NCBI GenBank assembly: GCA_947054455.1
Contig: CAMRWN010000001.1
Span: 200,966-264,965, forward strand
DNA from: an uncultured Alphaproteobacteria bacterium
Lineage (GTDB): Bacteria > Pseudomonadota > Alphaproteobacteria > Rs-D84
Length of the DNA: 64,000 bases
Reading direction: 5' to 3'
Every line of letters begins with the position of its first letter. Position 1 is the stretch's first letter. The translations under genes and the position numbers were made by a program. This document shows, piece by piece, positions 25,281 through 34,679 of this stretch. The notes under the pieces are model-generated. The model was given only the letters and a program-made list of their open reading frames with translations, was not told the DNA's origin and made no database searches.

Positions 25281-26140
25281 AGGCAGGGGTAATCGGCGCC
25301 GGCGCATGGGGAACCGCGCTGGGCATAACCGCCGCACGGGGCGGGGCGGACGTGGTCATATGGTCATATGACGGCAAATGCAAACAGTTTGAAAGCATCG
25401 CGACGCCCGCGAACATGCGCATAACGTCATGCATGGCGGACCTGCGCGAAACAGACGCATGGTTGATTGTGACGCCGGCGGCATATTTTCGCGAAACGCT
25501 GCGCGATGCGCGCCAGCATTATGCGGGCCAGCCGGTTATAATCTGCACCAAGGGCGCCGATCCGCAGACCGGCGAATTCATGTCCGAGATATTGAAAACC
25601 GAAATGCCGCAGTGCAGTGAATTCGGCGTCCTGTCCGGCCCGCAGTTCGCGGCCGAAGTTGCGCGCGGCGTGCCGACGGGTTCGACACTGGCCGGGACGG
25701 CCGCAGCCCGGCGGGCGGGACATGAAATATTAAACAAACTGTTCCTATCCGACAGCGAGGATGTAATCGGCGCGGAATTGTGTGGCGTCGGCAAGAACGC
25801 CGTTGCACTGATTTGCGGATACAATTCCGTCGCGTCGGCGGGTGAAAACGAACGCGCGATGATATTCACGCGCGCCTGGAACGAGGTTGTAAACATAGGC
25901 ATGCACATCGGCGCCGACGCACGTACATTTTTGGAACTGTGCGGAATAGGGGACCTGTTCCTGTCTGCGACATCGACCACCAGCCGCAATTTTGCCGGCG
26001 GCATCGCAATTGCGCAAAACCAGCCGCCCGTCGGCACCGTCGAAGGTATTTTCGCCCTGCGCGGTTTGGTTAAACGCGCGGCGGCCCTGGGAATTGAAAC
26101 GCCGGTTCTGGCCCAAATGCAGGAAAAGATGAAAATATAA
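25277..26140 (+). CDS. gpsA: Glycerol-3-phosphate dehydrogenase [NAD(P)+]
   Basis: Reduces dihydroxyacetone phosphate to sn-glycerol-3-phosphate for phospholipid synthesis. The N-terminal Rossmann motif is GVIGAGAWGTALG. The SGPQFAAEVARGVPTG loop follows, then the catalytic lysine region CGVGKNAVALICGYN, and the C-terminal GIGDLFLSATSTTSRN. At 287 residues it is shorter than the usual ~330, but all active-site motifs are present, so it should be functional. It is coupled to the upstream TPR gene. Confidence 0.93.
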   Translation: MKAGVIGAGAWGTALGITAARGGADVVIWSYDGKCKQFESIATPANMRITSCMADLRETDAWLIVTPAAYFRETLRDARQHYAGQPVIICTKGADPQTGEFMSEILKTEMPQCSEFGVLSGPQFAAEVARGVPTGSTLAGTAAARRAGHEILNKLFLSDSEDVIGAELCGVGKNAVALICGYNSVASAGENERAMIFTRAWNEVVNIGMHIGADARTFLELCGIGDLFLSATSTTSRNFAGGIAIAQNQPPVGTVEGIFALRGLVKRAAALGIETPVLAQMQEKMKI

Positions 26141-26142
26141 AC

Positions 26143-26171
26143 AAAAACGCCGGCAAATGCCGGTGTTTTTT
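26143..26171 (+). terminator. Intrinsic terminator after gpsA
   Basis: CGCCGG-CAAATG-CCGGTG followed by TTTTTT, one of the CCGGCAAATGCCGG family. Confidence 0.9.
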
Positions 26172-26184
26172 ATACAAAATATAT

Positions 26185-26212
26185 AAAAAAATCCCCCGCG
26201 TGGGGGATTTTT
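26185..26212 (-). terminator. Intrinsic terminator of the minus-strand TPR gene
   Basis: ATCCCCCG-CG-TGGGGGAT with a T run on the minus strand, back-to-back with the gpsA terminator. The window uses one terminator type per direction here. Confidence 0.85.
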
Positions 26213-26215
26213 AAC

Positions 26216-27205
26216 CTAGTTGTTCAGTTCGTTTATCAGTCCCTGCAATCTGTCCACTGTTTCCGCGTCGTTAAGCGCGATTGCAATCGTGCGCGCGGAT
26301 TCCAAATCATTCATTGCGGATTCCACATTTCCCAGATTCAGATTCAGCGCCGCGGACTTTTCAAAATATGACATCGCACGCGAAGACAGGGATTCGCGTT
26401 CTTCGGCCGTGGTCGCCCCCTGAATTTGTTCGGAAATGACGCGAACCGCGGTTGCATAATCATTGATTGCCTCCGCCAGGCTACCAACCGCTGTATAGGC
26501 TTCGGCGCGTTCAGCGTAAACGGACGGGTTGACTATCCCCTCGGGCCGGGCCAGGGAATTGGTATAGTCCGCAATCGCACCCTGCCAGTTTTTCAACCAC
26601 AGGTTCAGCTGACCACGCTTGGCATACAAATCACGCAGCTGCAGCGTGTCGGACGGATTGGTCGCGCGCGCCGCCAGCGCATTGTTAATGTCGTTAAGCG
26701 CCGCAGAATAATCTTCCAGACGCATGTTCAGCAGCGCGCGGTCATAGTATGCAACCGAACTGGCCGCATCCATTTCAATCGCCGCGTTAAAATCGGCCAG
26801 CGCCGCGCGGTAATTTGCGGACTGCATGTACGCCTCGCCGCGCAGGATGTATGCATCCGCGGACGCGCCGGCGTCAATTGCCGCGTTTAAATCCTCTATC
26901 GCGTCGTCAATGCTGCCAGACATCAGTTTCGCCTTGCCCGCATCCAGATAGTCTGACGGCTGCAACAGGGTTTCTTCTGTTATCTCTACATTATTGGCGG
27001 CGACGCGGTGCGTCAGTGCGCCATGGCTGCGCCCCAGAATATAGAATGTCGCAGCGATAAAGAACAAAATTATAAACCAATAGATGTATATCGACGCCGA
27101 CCATGCCGTCCCTGTGCATTTACGGGTATCCGTGATGCGCACGGCACTTTTGGTGCGGGACGCAGCGGTCTTTTTCATATTCTTTTTAGAGGTGTTGTTT
27201 TTCAT
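26216..27205 (-). CDS. Membrane-anchored TPR-repeat protein
   Basis: Protein of 329 residues. A basic cytoplasmic N terminus precedes one TM helix (ASIYIYWFIILFFIAATFYIL, about residues 37-57). At least four TPR units follow, for example GSIDDAIEDLNAAIDAGASADAYILRGEAYM and NYRAALADFNAAIEMDAASSVAYYDRALL. The soluble part would be periplasmic and could scaffold envelope proteins. The start has a GGGAG site. No specific function is recognised. Confidence 0.75.
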   Translation of the reverse strand: MKNNTSKKNMKKTAASRTKSAVRITDTRKCTGTAWSASIYIYWFIILFFIAATFYILGRSHGALTHRVAANNVEITEETLLQPSDYLDAGKAKLMSGSIDDAIEDLNAAIDAGASADAYILRGEAYMQSANYRAALADFNAAIEMDAASSVAYYDRALLNMRLEDYSAALNDINNALAARATNPSDTLQLRDLYAKRGQLNLWLKNWQGAIADYTNSLARPEGIVNPSVYAERAEAYTAVGSLAEAINDYATAVRVISEQIQGATTAEERESLSSRAMSYFEKSAALNLNLGNVESAMNDLESARTIAIALNDAETVDRLQGLINELNN

Positions 27206-27234
27206 TATAAATCTCCCTGTCCTATGGGAAGATT

Positions 27235-27936
27235 TTAGAGGGATTTTAACATCTCGTCAATTGTTTTCTGATTTATTTCGCGAATTTGACCCGGGGCAAG
27301 ATTTCCCAGCGAAACATTTCCAAACAGCACACGGTGCAGCTTGCGCACAGGGGCGCCGCACGCCGCCAAGACTATTCGAACCTCGTTCTTTTTGCCTTCT
27401 GTTATTTCCACGCGCAGCCGTCCACCGCCAATATCGTCGATTTTCATCGGGGCGTATTTTATCCCGTCGACCGTAATGCCGGCGCGCGCACGGTCCAGTT
27501 CGACCGACGCCGCATTTTTAACGCCGACGGTTGCAATATATACGCGGCGCACCCCCGACGACGGCAATGTCAGCCGCCGCGCCAGCGCGCCGTCGTTGGT
27601 CAGCAGCAGCAGCCCGGTCGTCTTGAAATCCAACCGGCCCACATATTTCAAATTGCGGTACTGTGCGGGCAGGCAGTCGTATATCGTCCGGCGACCCGCG
27701 GGGTCGGCGCGCGTTGTCATGGTGTCGACGGGTTTGTGAAACGCGTACAGGCGCGCGCGTCCGGGCGCGATTGGCGCACCGTTTATGCATACAACATCGC
27801 CGTCGTCAACAAAAAACACGGGCGAGGGGACAACCGCGCCATTGACAGACACCGCGCCCGATGCAATCAGTTCTTCGGCCTGGCGGCGTGATGCGGCGCC
27901 CGATGCGGCGATAAACTTTGCGATGCGGGTCTTCAT
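27235..27936 (-). CDS. RsuA/RluB-family rRNA pseudouridine synthase
   Basis: An N-terminal S4 RNA-binding domain (RIAKFIAASGAASRRQAEELIASGAVSVNG) is followed by the catalytic domain. The active-site aspartate is in YVGRLDFKTTGLLLLTNDG, then come GVRRVYIATVGV and the terminal RRxxFGxxxLGxL-like motif LHRVLFGNVSLGNLAPGQ. The length of 233 fits the family. RsuA, RluB, RluE and RluF cannot be separated with certainty; the S4 domain favours RluB/RsuA. It overlaps rsmE by 4 nt, an rRNA-modification pair. Confidence 0.9.
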   Translation of the reverse strand: MKTRIAKFIAASGAASRRQAEELIASGAVSVNGAVVPSPVFFVDDGDVVCINGAPIAPGRARLYAFHKPVDTMTTRADPAGRRTIYDCLPAQYRNLKYVGRLDFKTTGLLLLTNDGALARRLTLPSSGVRRVYIATVGVKNAASVELDRARAGITVDGIKYAPMKIDDIGGGRLRVEITEGKKNEVRIVLAACGAPVRKLHRVLFGNVSLGNLAPGQIREINQKTIDEMLKSL

Positions 27937-28589
27937 TGCGTCATCCGTGAAATTGCGACCGCCGCGGCCAGTTCGGCTCGCAAAATTGTCGGCCCCAGAC
28001 TTATCCCGACCGCGCCGCCGCGGCGCAGCGCATCGAATTCATCATCTGAAAATCCGCCTTCGGGTCCGATGATAACGGCGCGCGCGCCATGCGCGTCGAC
28101 GCCCGTGGGGGCGCCGTGCGCGGCGCGTTCGTCCGCGAATGCGACACCTTTTAAATCCAAATCGGAAAACTTTACGGGCGCCGCCAAATCCGGCACACTG
28201 CAGCGATTTGATTGTTCCGCGGCCTCGGTTGCTATCTTGCGCATGCGGTCCCAGTTTATGTGGTGCGCAACCGTTTGGTCGGTGATGACCGGCACCAATC
28301 GCGCAACCCCCATCTGGGTCGCCATGTTTATCAGGTCGTCTGTGCGGCGTATCGGCGCAAAATACAGCGTGATGTCCCCAGACGGGTCGGCGCGGCCTGT
28401 ATCGGCGCCAACATCAATATACTTACCGTCATCCGACAGGCGCCCCGCAAATTCATGCCCGCCGCCGAACACGATGCAGTCGCGCGTGCGCATAACATGC
28501 GCCAGATAGTGCGCCATTTCGCGTGTCGCGGCGATGCGCATGCCGGCCGCGGCATCGTTTCCGATAAAAATTCGGGGAATATTTTTCAC
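27933..28589 (-). CDS. rsmE: 16S rRNA (uracil-N3) methyltransferase RsmE
   Basis: SPOUT-class methyltransferase acting on U1498 of 16S rRNA. An N-terminal PUA-like domain (AHYLAHVMRTRDCIVF) is followed by the knotted domain. Hallmarks are MATQMGVARLVPVITDQTV, ATEAAEQSNRCSVPDLAAP, the SAM motif VIIGPEGGFSDDEFD and the C-terminal SLGPTILRAELAAAVAI, which is very close to the family consensus LGxRILRxETA. The length of 218 is slightly short. Confidence 0.95.
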   Translation of the reverse strand: MKNIPRIFIGNDAAAGMRIAATREMAHYLAHVMRTRDCIVFGGGHEFAGRLSDDGKYIDVGADTGRADPSGDITLYFAPIRRTDDLINMATQMGVARLVPVITDQTVAHHINWDRMRKIATEAAEQSNRCSVPDLAAPVKFSDLDLKGVAFADERAAHGAPTGVDAHGARAVIIGPEGGFSDDEFDALRRGGAVGISLGPTILRAELAAAVAISRMTQ

Positions 28590-28644
28590 GACTGTGCAAT
28601 TCCTGATTTATAAATGTCAAATTTTCTGATATAATCTTAGCACA

Positions 28645-30909
28645 ATGGCAGAAAAGTTCAAGATTTTATCCGTCGGCGGCAAGGGCAAAGGCCTGAACAT
28701 ATTCAAATCCACCGCATACAAGGAGAACGAGCGTGCACCAATGGCGCGTCTGTTCTGGGAACTGCGCTGGGTCATCGGGATATGGATTGTTTGCGCGCTG
28801 GCGTTCGGAATATCGTTTATAATAGAACATATATGGCGATACGGCTGGTCGCCGGCCAGCGCGGTCTGGACCAAGATATACCTGCAGCATGCGGCCATGA
28901 CGCTGGGGGTGTCGGTGATTGCAGAGATACCGATGTGGCTGCTGCGGTGCGCGGTGCGTCCGGACATGGCGTGCATTGTGCCGCTGCTGCCGGTGATTGC
29001 GTATTTCTTTATGGCCGACAGCACGCTGGTGTCGGAATTCAATCCCAATTCCAAGGACAAGTTCCATGAAAAATCCGCGAACAAGGCGACCGCGTCTGAC
29101 ATACGAAAAATGGGTACAAACAATAAAAATCCCAACGGCCTGTTCGGCGGATTTATGATGGTTCTGGGGTATTTCAAGGACAAGGGAAAAAGCATGCCGC
29201 TGCGCATGGACGAATGTTTGTCGGCACTGCTGCTGGCGCCGGCCGGTACCGGTAAGTCCGTTGGCGTCGTTATACCGACGATTCTGGGATGCGACGAAGT
29301 ATCGATGATAATAAACGACCCGAAACCTGAACTGGTTCAAAAAACGTCGGCATACCGCGCGACAATCGGGCCGGTATTCATTATGAACTGGGGCCAGCGG
29401 GACGAGCCGGAGCAGGGCATATACTATCCGTCATGGAATCCGCTGTCGCCGGAAAACATGCCCGACAACGAAGAAGGCCGCAACACATACATCCAGACAA
29501 TCGTCAACACCCTGATACCAGAGGCCCAGGGCAGCGCCGACCCCCACTGGACAAACACAGGACGCGCGGCGATGAACGGGTTCATAAACTTCACCGTATC
29601 CAAGGTCGAACGCGCAAAGGCCGACGATTATTTCTACTCGCGCCTGTCGGCGGGACTGTTTGACGCCGAAGACGCAGCGGTTTTGTCCGACTATTACATG
29701 ACAATGACCAGCGACCCGAACGCATACGCCGCAATGGCGCTGACCCAGCGCGGGGAACTGAACGCGTCGAACTATGTCCATGTCGGTACATGGGAAAACA
29801 TACCGGACGAATTTATCGGGCAAGAGGCGTCGCTGCCAATGATGCTGGCGTGGTACACCCAGGGGCAGCTGAAGGTCGGCGAAGAATTGGAAGAACGCCG
29901 CCGCGCCGGCGACCAAATGGTCATGATGGCCGACCCCATGAAGGACTTTTTGACCAAGGCCGTGGAAGAGGCGCGCCTGTACGCATACAATCCGGACGCG
30001 GTTGCCGCACTGCTGAACCTGGCCAACACACCGGACAAGGAACGCGGATCGACCCTGTCGACAATGAACGCGGGGTTGAACATATTCCGTCATCCGGCCG
30101 TAAACAAGCACACGCGCCATTCCGACCTGCACTTTGCGGATTTGCGCGGCATGCGCGACCCGCGCGACGGCAAGATAAAGCCCGTCAGCGTATATCTGGC
30201 GATAAATGTCGCCGATGCCAGCACGTTCAGCCCGATAACCAGCATGTTTGTGGAATTGTTAAGTAAATTCCTTATTGCCAATCCCCCGGAATCGAGCCGG
30301 TCGGGTCAAAAAATTGGACCGTATCCGACACTGTTCGTACTGGACGAAATGCCGACCATGAACAAGCTGGAGGCGATTATCCAAGGCCCCGCCGTCGGAC
30401 GCGGACAAAAGGTTTCATACCTGATTGTCGGCCAGGACATCAGCCAGATTGCCGACAAATACGGCGACAAGGCCGCCGACACGATTATCGCCAACACCGC
30501 GGCCAAGGTCATACTGCGAGTCAACGACCCGTCGACCGCAAGAAGATTTTCCGACATGATGGGCGAAAAAATTGAAATGAAGAAAGTAAAAGGCCCCGAC
30601 GGCAAGGAGACGGAAGAACCGTCGTCCAAGCCACTTTTCACCACGATGGATTTGATGACGCTGTCGGTGGACAAACAGCTGGTTCTGATGCAGGGTTGGT
30701 ACAACCATCCGATAGAGGCGGAACAAGCCAGATGGTACAAAAACAAAACGCCGGCAGAAAAAGAACAATACACCAAGGTCATGATGGGCGAAACGACGCC
30801 ACTGCCGGAATTTTTGATACCGGCGCACCACAACGCGCTGCGTTATGAAGGCCCGGTTCGAATATACAATCCCGCCACGGGCGAGTTGAAGGAAATGATA
30901 TCCGCATAA
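28645..30909 (+). CDS. virD4: Type IV secretion coupling ATPase VirD4/TraG
   Basis: Coupling protein of 754 residues that recruits substrates to a type IV secretion system at the inner membrane. The N-terminal membrane domain has several hydrophobic segments, including WVIGIWIVCALAFGISFII. Walker A is APAGTGKSVGVV (near residue 206). Walker B is TLFVLDEMPTM (near residue 571), and a QDISQIADKYG segment follows, with the family motif RVNDPSTARRFSDMMG downstream. It stands alone with its own terminator, 16 kb away from virB3-virB4. A scattered chromosomal layout is known from Rickettsiales. Confidence 0.93.
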   Translation: MAEKFKILSVGGKGKGLNIFKSTAYKENERAPMARLFWELRWVIGIWIVCALAFGISFIIEHIWRYGWSPASAVWTKIYLQHAAMTLGVSVIAEIPMWLLRCAVRPDMACIVPLLPVIAYFFMADSTLVSEFNPNSKDKFHEKSANKATASDIRKMGTNNKNPNGLFGGFMMVLGYFKDKGKSMPLRMDECLSALLLAPAGTGKSVGVVIPTILGCDEVSMIINDPKPELVQKTSAYRATIGPVFIMNWGQRDEPEQGIYYPSWNPLSPENMPDNEEGRNTYIQTIVNTLIPEAQGSADPHWTNTGRAAMNGFINFTVSKVERAKADDYFYSRLSAGLFDAEDAAVLSDYYMTMTSDPNAYAAMALTQRGELNASNYVHVGTWENIPDEFIGQEASLPMMLAWYTQGQLKVGEELEERRRAGDQMVMMADPMKDFLTKAVEEARLYAYNPDAVAALLNLANTPDKERGSTLSTMNAGLNIFRHPAVNKHTRHSDLHFADLRGMRDPRDGKIKPVSVYLAINVADASTFSPITSMFVELLSKFLIANPPESSRSGQKIGPYPTLFVLDEMPTMNKLEAIIQGPAVGRGQKVSYLIVGQDISQIADKYGDKAADTIIANTAAKVILRVNDPSTARRFSDMMGEKIEMKKVKGPDGKETEEPSSKPLFTTMDLMTLSVDKQLVLMQGWYNHPIEAEQARWYKNKTPAEKEQYTKVMMGETTPLPEFLIPAHHNALRYEGPVRIYNPATGELKEMISA

Positions 30910-30943
30910 CCCCTGTGCCATGCTTTCCCCGTTTTCATGCGGC

Positions 30944-30973
30944 AAAAAAATCCCCCACATGGGGGGATTTTTA
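30944..30973. terminator. Bidirectional terminator between virD4 and accC
   Basis: AAAATCCCCC-ACAT-GGGGGGATTTTTATT between convergent genes; its right flank overlaps the accC stop codon. Confidence 0.87.
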
Positions 30974-32356
30974 TTCTTCCGCGGCCGTTTCGTCCGGCGT
31001 GGGATTTTCCTTTTGCGCGGCCAAATAACTCTCCAGCCAGTGATTGTCAAAATTCAACTGTCTGACGTCGCGGTTGTTCAGCAACCTGCGCTGCAGCGGA
31101 ATTGTGGTTTTTACACCCTCTATCACGAATTCATCCAGCGCACGCTGCGCACGCATGATGCATGCGGGACGGTTCTGGGCGTGGACAATCAGTTTTGCAA
31201 TCATCGAATCATAGGTCGGCGGAATCGTGTATCCGGTATATACCGCGCTGTCTACGCGAACCCCCAGACCACCTGACGGCGCATAAAGCGATATCTTGCC
31301 GGGATTTGGGATAAATGTTTCCGGATCCTCGGCATTGATGCGGAATTCAATCGCATGGCCGTGCGCAACGACGTTTGACTGGGTATAGCCCAGTTTTTCA
31401 CCCGCCGCGACGCGTATCTGTTCACGCACCAGGTCGACGCCGTAAACCATTTCGGTTACGGGATGTTCCACCTGCAGACGCGTGTTCATTTCCAGGAAAT
31501 AGAACTTGCCGTCTTCGAACATGAATTCAAACGTGCCGGCGTTGGTGTAGCCCATCTTTTTCGCCGCCGTCTTACATACCTCTATCATGTCGTCGCGCTG
31601 TTTCTGGGTCAGGGCCGCCGCAGGGCATTCCTCCATCACCTTTTGATTCTTGCGCTGCAGCGAGCAGTCGCGTTCACCAAATATCACGACGTTGCCATGC
31701 TGGTCCCCCAGCACCTGAAATTCAATATGACGCGGATGCATCAGCAGTTTTTCCATATACAGCGTGTCGTCGCCGAATCCGGACTTGGCCTCCTGCTTGG
31801 TTATCTGGAACGCTTCGGCCATCTGGTTGGCGTTCATAACAGGGCGCATTCCGCGTCCGCCGCCGCCCGCCGCCGCCTTCAGCATGACAGGGTATCCGAT
31901 TTCTTCGGCGCATTTCAGCGCATCTTCCAGCGTTGCGACCGCGCCGTCCGAACCCGGCACCACCGGCAGACCGCATTCAATCGCGGTACGCTTGGCGTTT
32001 ACCTTGTCGCCCATGCGCGTAATCATTTCAGCAGACGGCCCAATCCAAATCATGCCGTGCTGTTCCACCTTTTGCGCGAAATCGGCGCGTTCGGACAAAA
32101 AACCGTATCCAGGGTGTATCGCGTCCGCATTTGTCAGCAGTGCCGCCGTCAGAATCGCGGATTCGTTCAGATATGAATCCTTGGACGGGCCGGGGCCGAT
32201 GCATACAGATTCATCGGCCAGCTGAACATGCATGGCGTTTTTGTCGACCGTCGAATACACGGCGACCGTTCGGATGCCCATGTCGCGGCATGCGCGTATG
32301 ACGCGCAATGCGATTTCACCGCGGTTGGCAATCAATACTTTTTTTATCTGAGACAT
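30971..32356 (-). CDS. accC: Acetyl-CoA carboxylase, biotin carboxylase subunit
   Basis: Carboxylates the biotin of AccB in the first step of fatty-acid synthesis. It opens with KKVLIANRGEIALRVIRACRDMG. The ATP-grasp region has KAAAGGGGRGMR, the loop MEKLLMHPRHIEFQVLGDQHGN, then GERDCSLQRKNQKVMEE and FLEMNTRLQVEHPVTE. The length of 461 is standard, with a short acidic C-terminal tail. It follows accB by 11 bp, the usual accBC operon. Confidence 0.97.
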   Translation of the reverse strand: MSQIKKVLIANRGEIALRVIRACRDMGIRTVAVYSTVDKNAMHVQLADESVCIGPGPSKDSYLNESAILTAALLTNADAIHPGYGFLSERADFAQKVEQHGMIWIGPSAEMITRMGDKVNAKRTAIECGLPVVPGSDGAVATLEDALKCAEEIGYPVMLKAAAGGGGRGMRPVMNANQMAEAFQITKQEAKSGFGDDTLYMEKLLMHPRHIEFQVLGDQHGNVVIFGERDCSLQRKNQKVMEECPAAALTQKQRDDMIEVCKTAAKKMGYTNAGTFEFMFEDGKFYFLEMNTRLQVEHPVTEMVYGVDLVREQIRVAAGEKLGYTQSNVVAHGHAIEFRINAEDPETFIPNPGKISLYAPSGGLGVRVDSAVYTGYTIPPTYDSMIAKLIVHAQNRPACIMRAQRALDEFVIEGVKTTIPLQRRLLNNRDVRQLNFDNHWLESYLAAQKENPTPDETAAEE

Positions 32357-32367
32357 TTTTATTTATC

Positions 32368-32808
32368 TTATTCGATAACAATTAATGTTTGGTCGAATTC
32401 GACCGCCTGGCCGTCGGAAACCATTATTTCCTTTACAACGCCGTCCTTGTCGGACTTTATCGGGTTAAAGGTCTTCATCGCTTCGACCAGGGCAACCGTG
32501 TCGCCCGCCTTTACCGTCGCGCCGACGGATGTAAATGGCTTGGCCCCCGGTTCCGGCGCCAGATACGCAACACCGACCATCGGCGATTTCAGTGCATATC
32601 CGCTGACCGTGGCGGCGGGCGCCGCAACGGCTGTTTTCGCATCGGCCACAGGCAGCGACGGCATCGCCACCGCGGCGGCCTGCTGCTTTGACAGGTGAAT
32701 ATGTTTGCGATATACGCCGAACAGGAACTGGCGTTCCAAATCCAATTCTGTAATGCCCATTTCATCCATAATTTTGGACATGGACTCTACGGTTGCACGA
32801 AAAGACAT
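32368..32808 (-). CDS. accB: Acetyl-CoA carboxylase biotin carboxyl carrier protein
   Basis: Carrier protein of 146 residues. A helical N terminus is followed by an Ala-rich linker and a C-terminal biotinyl domain (SPMVGVAYLAPEPGAKPF...GDTVALVEAMKTFNPIKSD). The biotinylated lysine lies in EAMKT; a Thr after the Lys instead of the canonical Met is tolerated in the family. It is upstream of accC in the same operon. Confidence 0.95.
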   Translation of the reverse strand: MSFRATVESMSKIMDEMGITELDLERQFLFGVYRKHIHLSKQQAAAVAMPSLPVADAKTAVAAPAATVSGYALKSPMVGVAYLAPEPGAKPFTSVGATVKAGDTVALVEAMKTFNPIKSDKDGVVKEIMVSDGQAVEFDQTLIVIE

Positions 32809-32871
32809 TTCTTTTATCCTTTTTATAAATTATTAAAGTTTGAATGGATTTTACCACATCCGCGCCCGATG

Positions 32872-33117
32872 TCAAGGCACCGGGTCGTATCCCATCCCCC
32901 CGCCGGGTCTGCAGCGAAAAATACGGCGCATTCCCATAATCGAACCGCGGATGAGGCCATACTTTTCAATCGCCGCGCGGGTGTATTCGCTGCAGCTGGG
33001 GGTAAAACGGCACGCACAACGCCCGCCGATAACGGGCGATATAAACGCGCGGTACGCATTGATGGCGCGCATGGCGGCGCGAACGGCAAAATCGGGTTTA
33101 TTCGGCATTTTCCGCAT
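32872..33117 (-). CDS. yidD: Membrane protein insertion efficiency factor YidD
   Basis: Small (81-residue) family protein thought to assist YidC-mediated insertion. The full signature is present: INAYRAFISPVIGGRCACRFTPSCSEYTRAAIEKYG then RRIFRCRPGGGMGYDPVP. It overlaps the end of rnpA, as is typical. Start 33117 (MRKMPNKPDF) is used; 33108 (MPNKPDF) is an alternative, with GGAAA in front. The upstream part of the track ORF is antisense noise. YidC itself is not in the window. Confidence 0.9.
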   Translation of the reverse strand: MRKMPNKPDFAVRAAMRAINAYRAFISPVIGGRCACRFTPSCSEYTRAAIEKYGLIRGSIMGMRRIFRCRPGGGMGYDPVP

Positions 33118-33448
33118 CGGGCGTCCGCGCCAGATAACGCAGCGCCTTTTTAATCGCGACGCGCCCGTCCAGACGCGACGCGTCCAGTATCGCGCGGCGC
33201 GCAATGAATACATAGTCGCGGTCGGGCCGCATCAGACGCTCGTTAAACGCAATCCAGTCGCGCAGCAGACGCTTGGCCCGATTGCGGTGCACCGCCAGCT
33301 TGAACGTCTTTTTCGTCGCAACCAGACCGTATCGCGCATCGTCGGCAAACTTGGCCGGTTTGGCCCGTATCAGACAAAACGCGCATCGCGCCGTTATGTC
33401 GTCGGGCGTCATTATAAAATCTTCATGTTTTTTTATCGTGTCTCGCAT
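33098..33448 (-). CDS. rnpA: Ribonuclease P protein component
   Basis: Protein subunit of RNase P, which matures tRNA 5' ends. It begins MRDTIKKHEDF (family: IKKxxDF). The core RNR signature is present as ATKKTFKLAVHRNRAKRLLRDWI. The length of 116 is typical. It is usually preceded by rpmH, but no rpmH lies upstream; the neighbour is mreB, divergently transcribed. It is followed by overlapping yidD. Confidence 0.92.
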   Translation of the reverse strand: MRDTIKKHEDFIMTPDDITARCAFCLIRAKPAKFADDARYGLVATKKTFKLAVHRNRAKRLLRDWIAFNERLMRPDRDYVFIARRAILDASRLDGRVAIKKALRYLARTPDAENAE

Positions 33449-33459
33449 GGGGGGTATAA

Positions 33460-34610
<1,151 letters not shown>

Positions 34611-34611
<1 letters not shown>

Positions 34612-34642
34612 AAAAAACGCCGGCAAATGCCGGTGTTTTTTA
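34611..34642. terminator. Terminator between mreB and pheT
   Basis: CGCCGG-CAAATG-CCGGTG flanked by A8 and T6, between convergent genes. Confidence 0.9.
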
Positions 34643-34679
34643 TAGGATAACCGTTCCCCGAATCCGGGGAACATAACGC

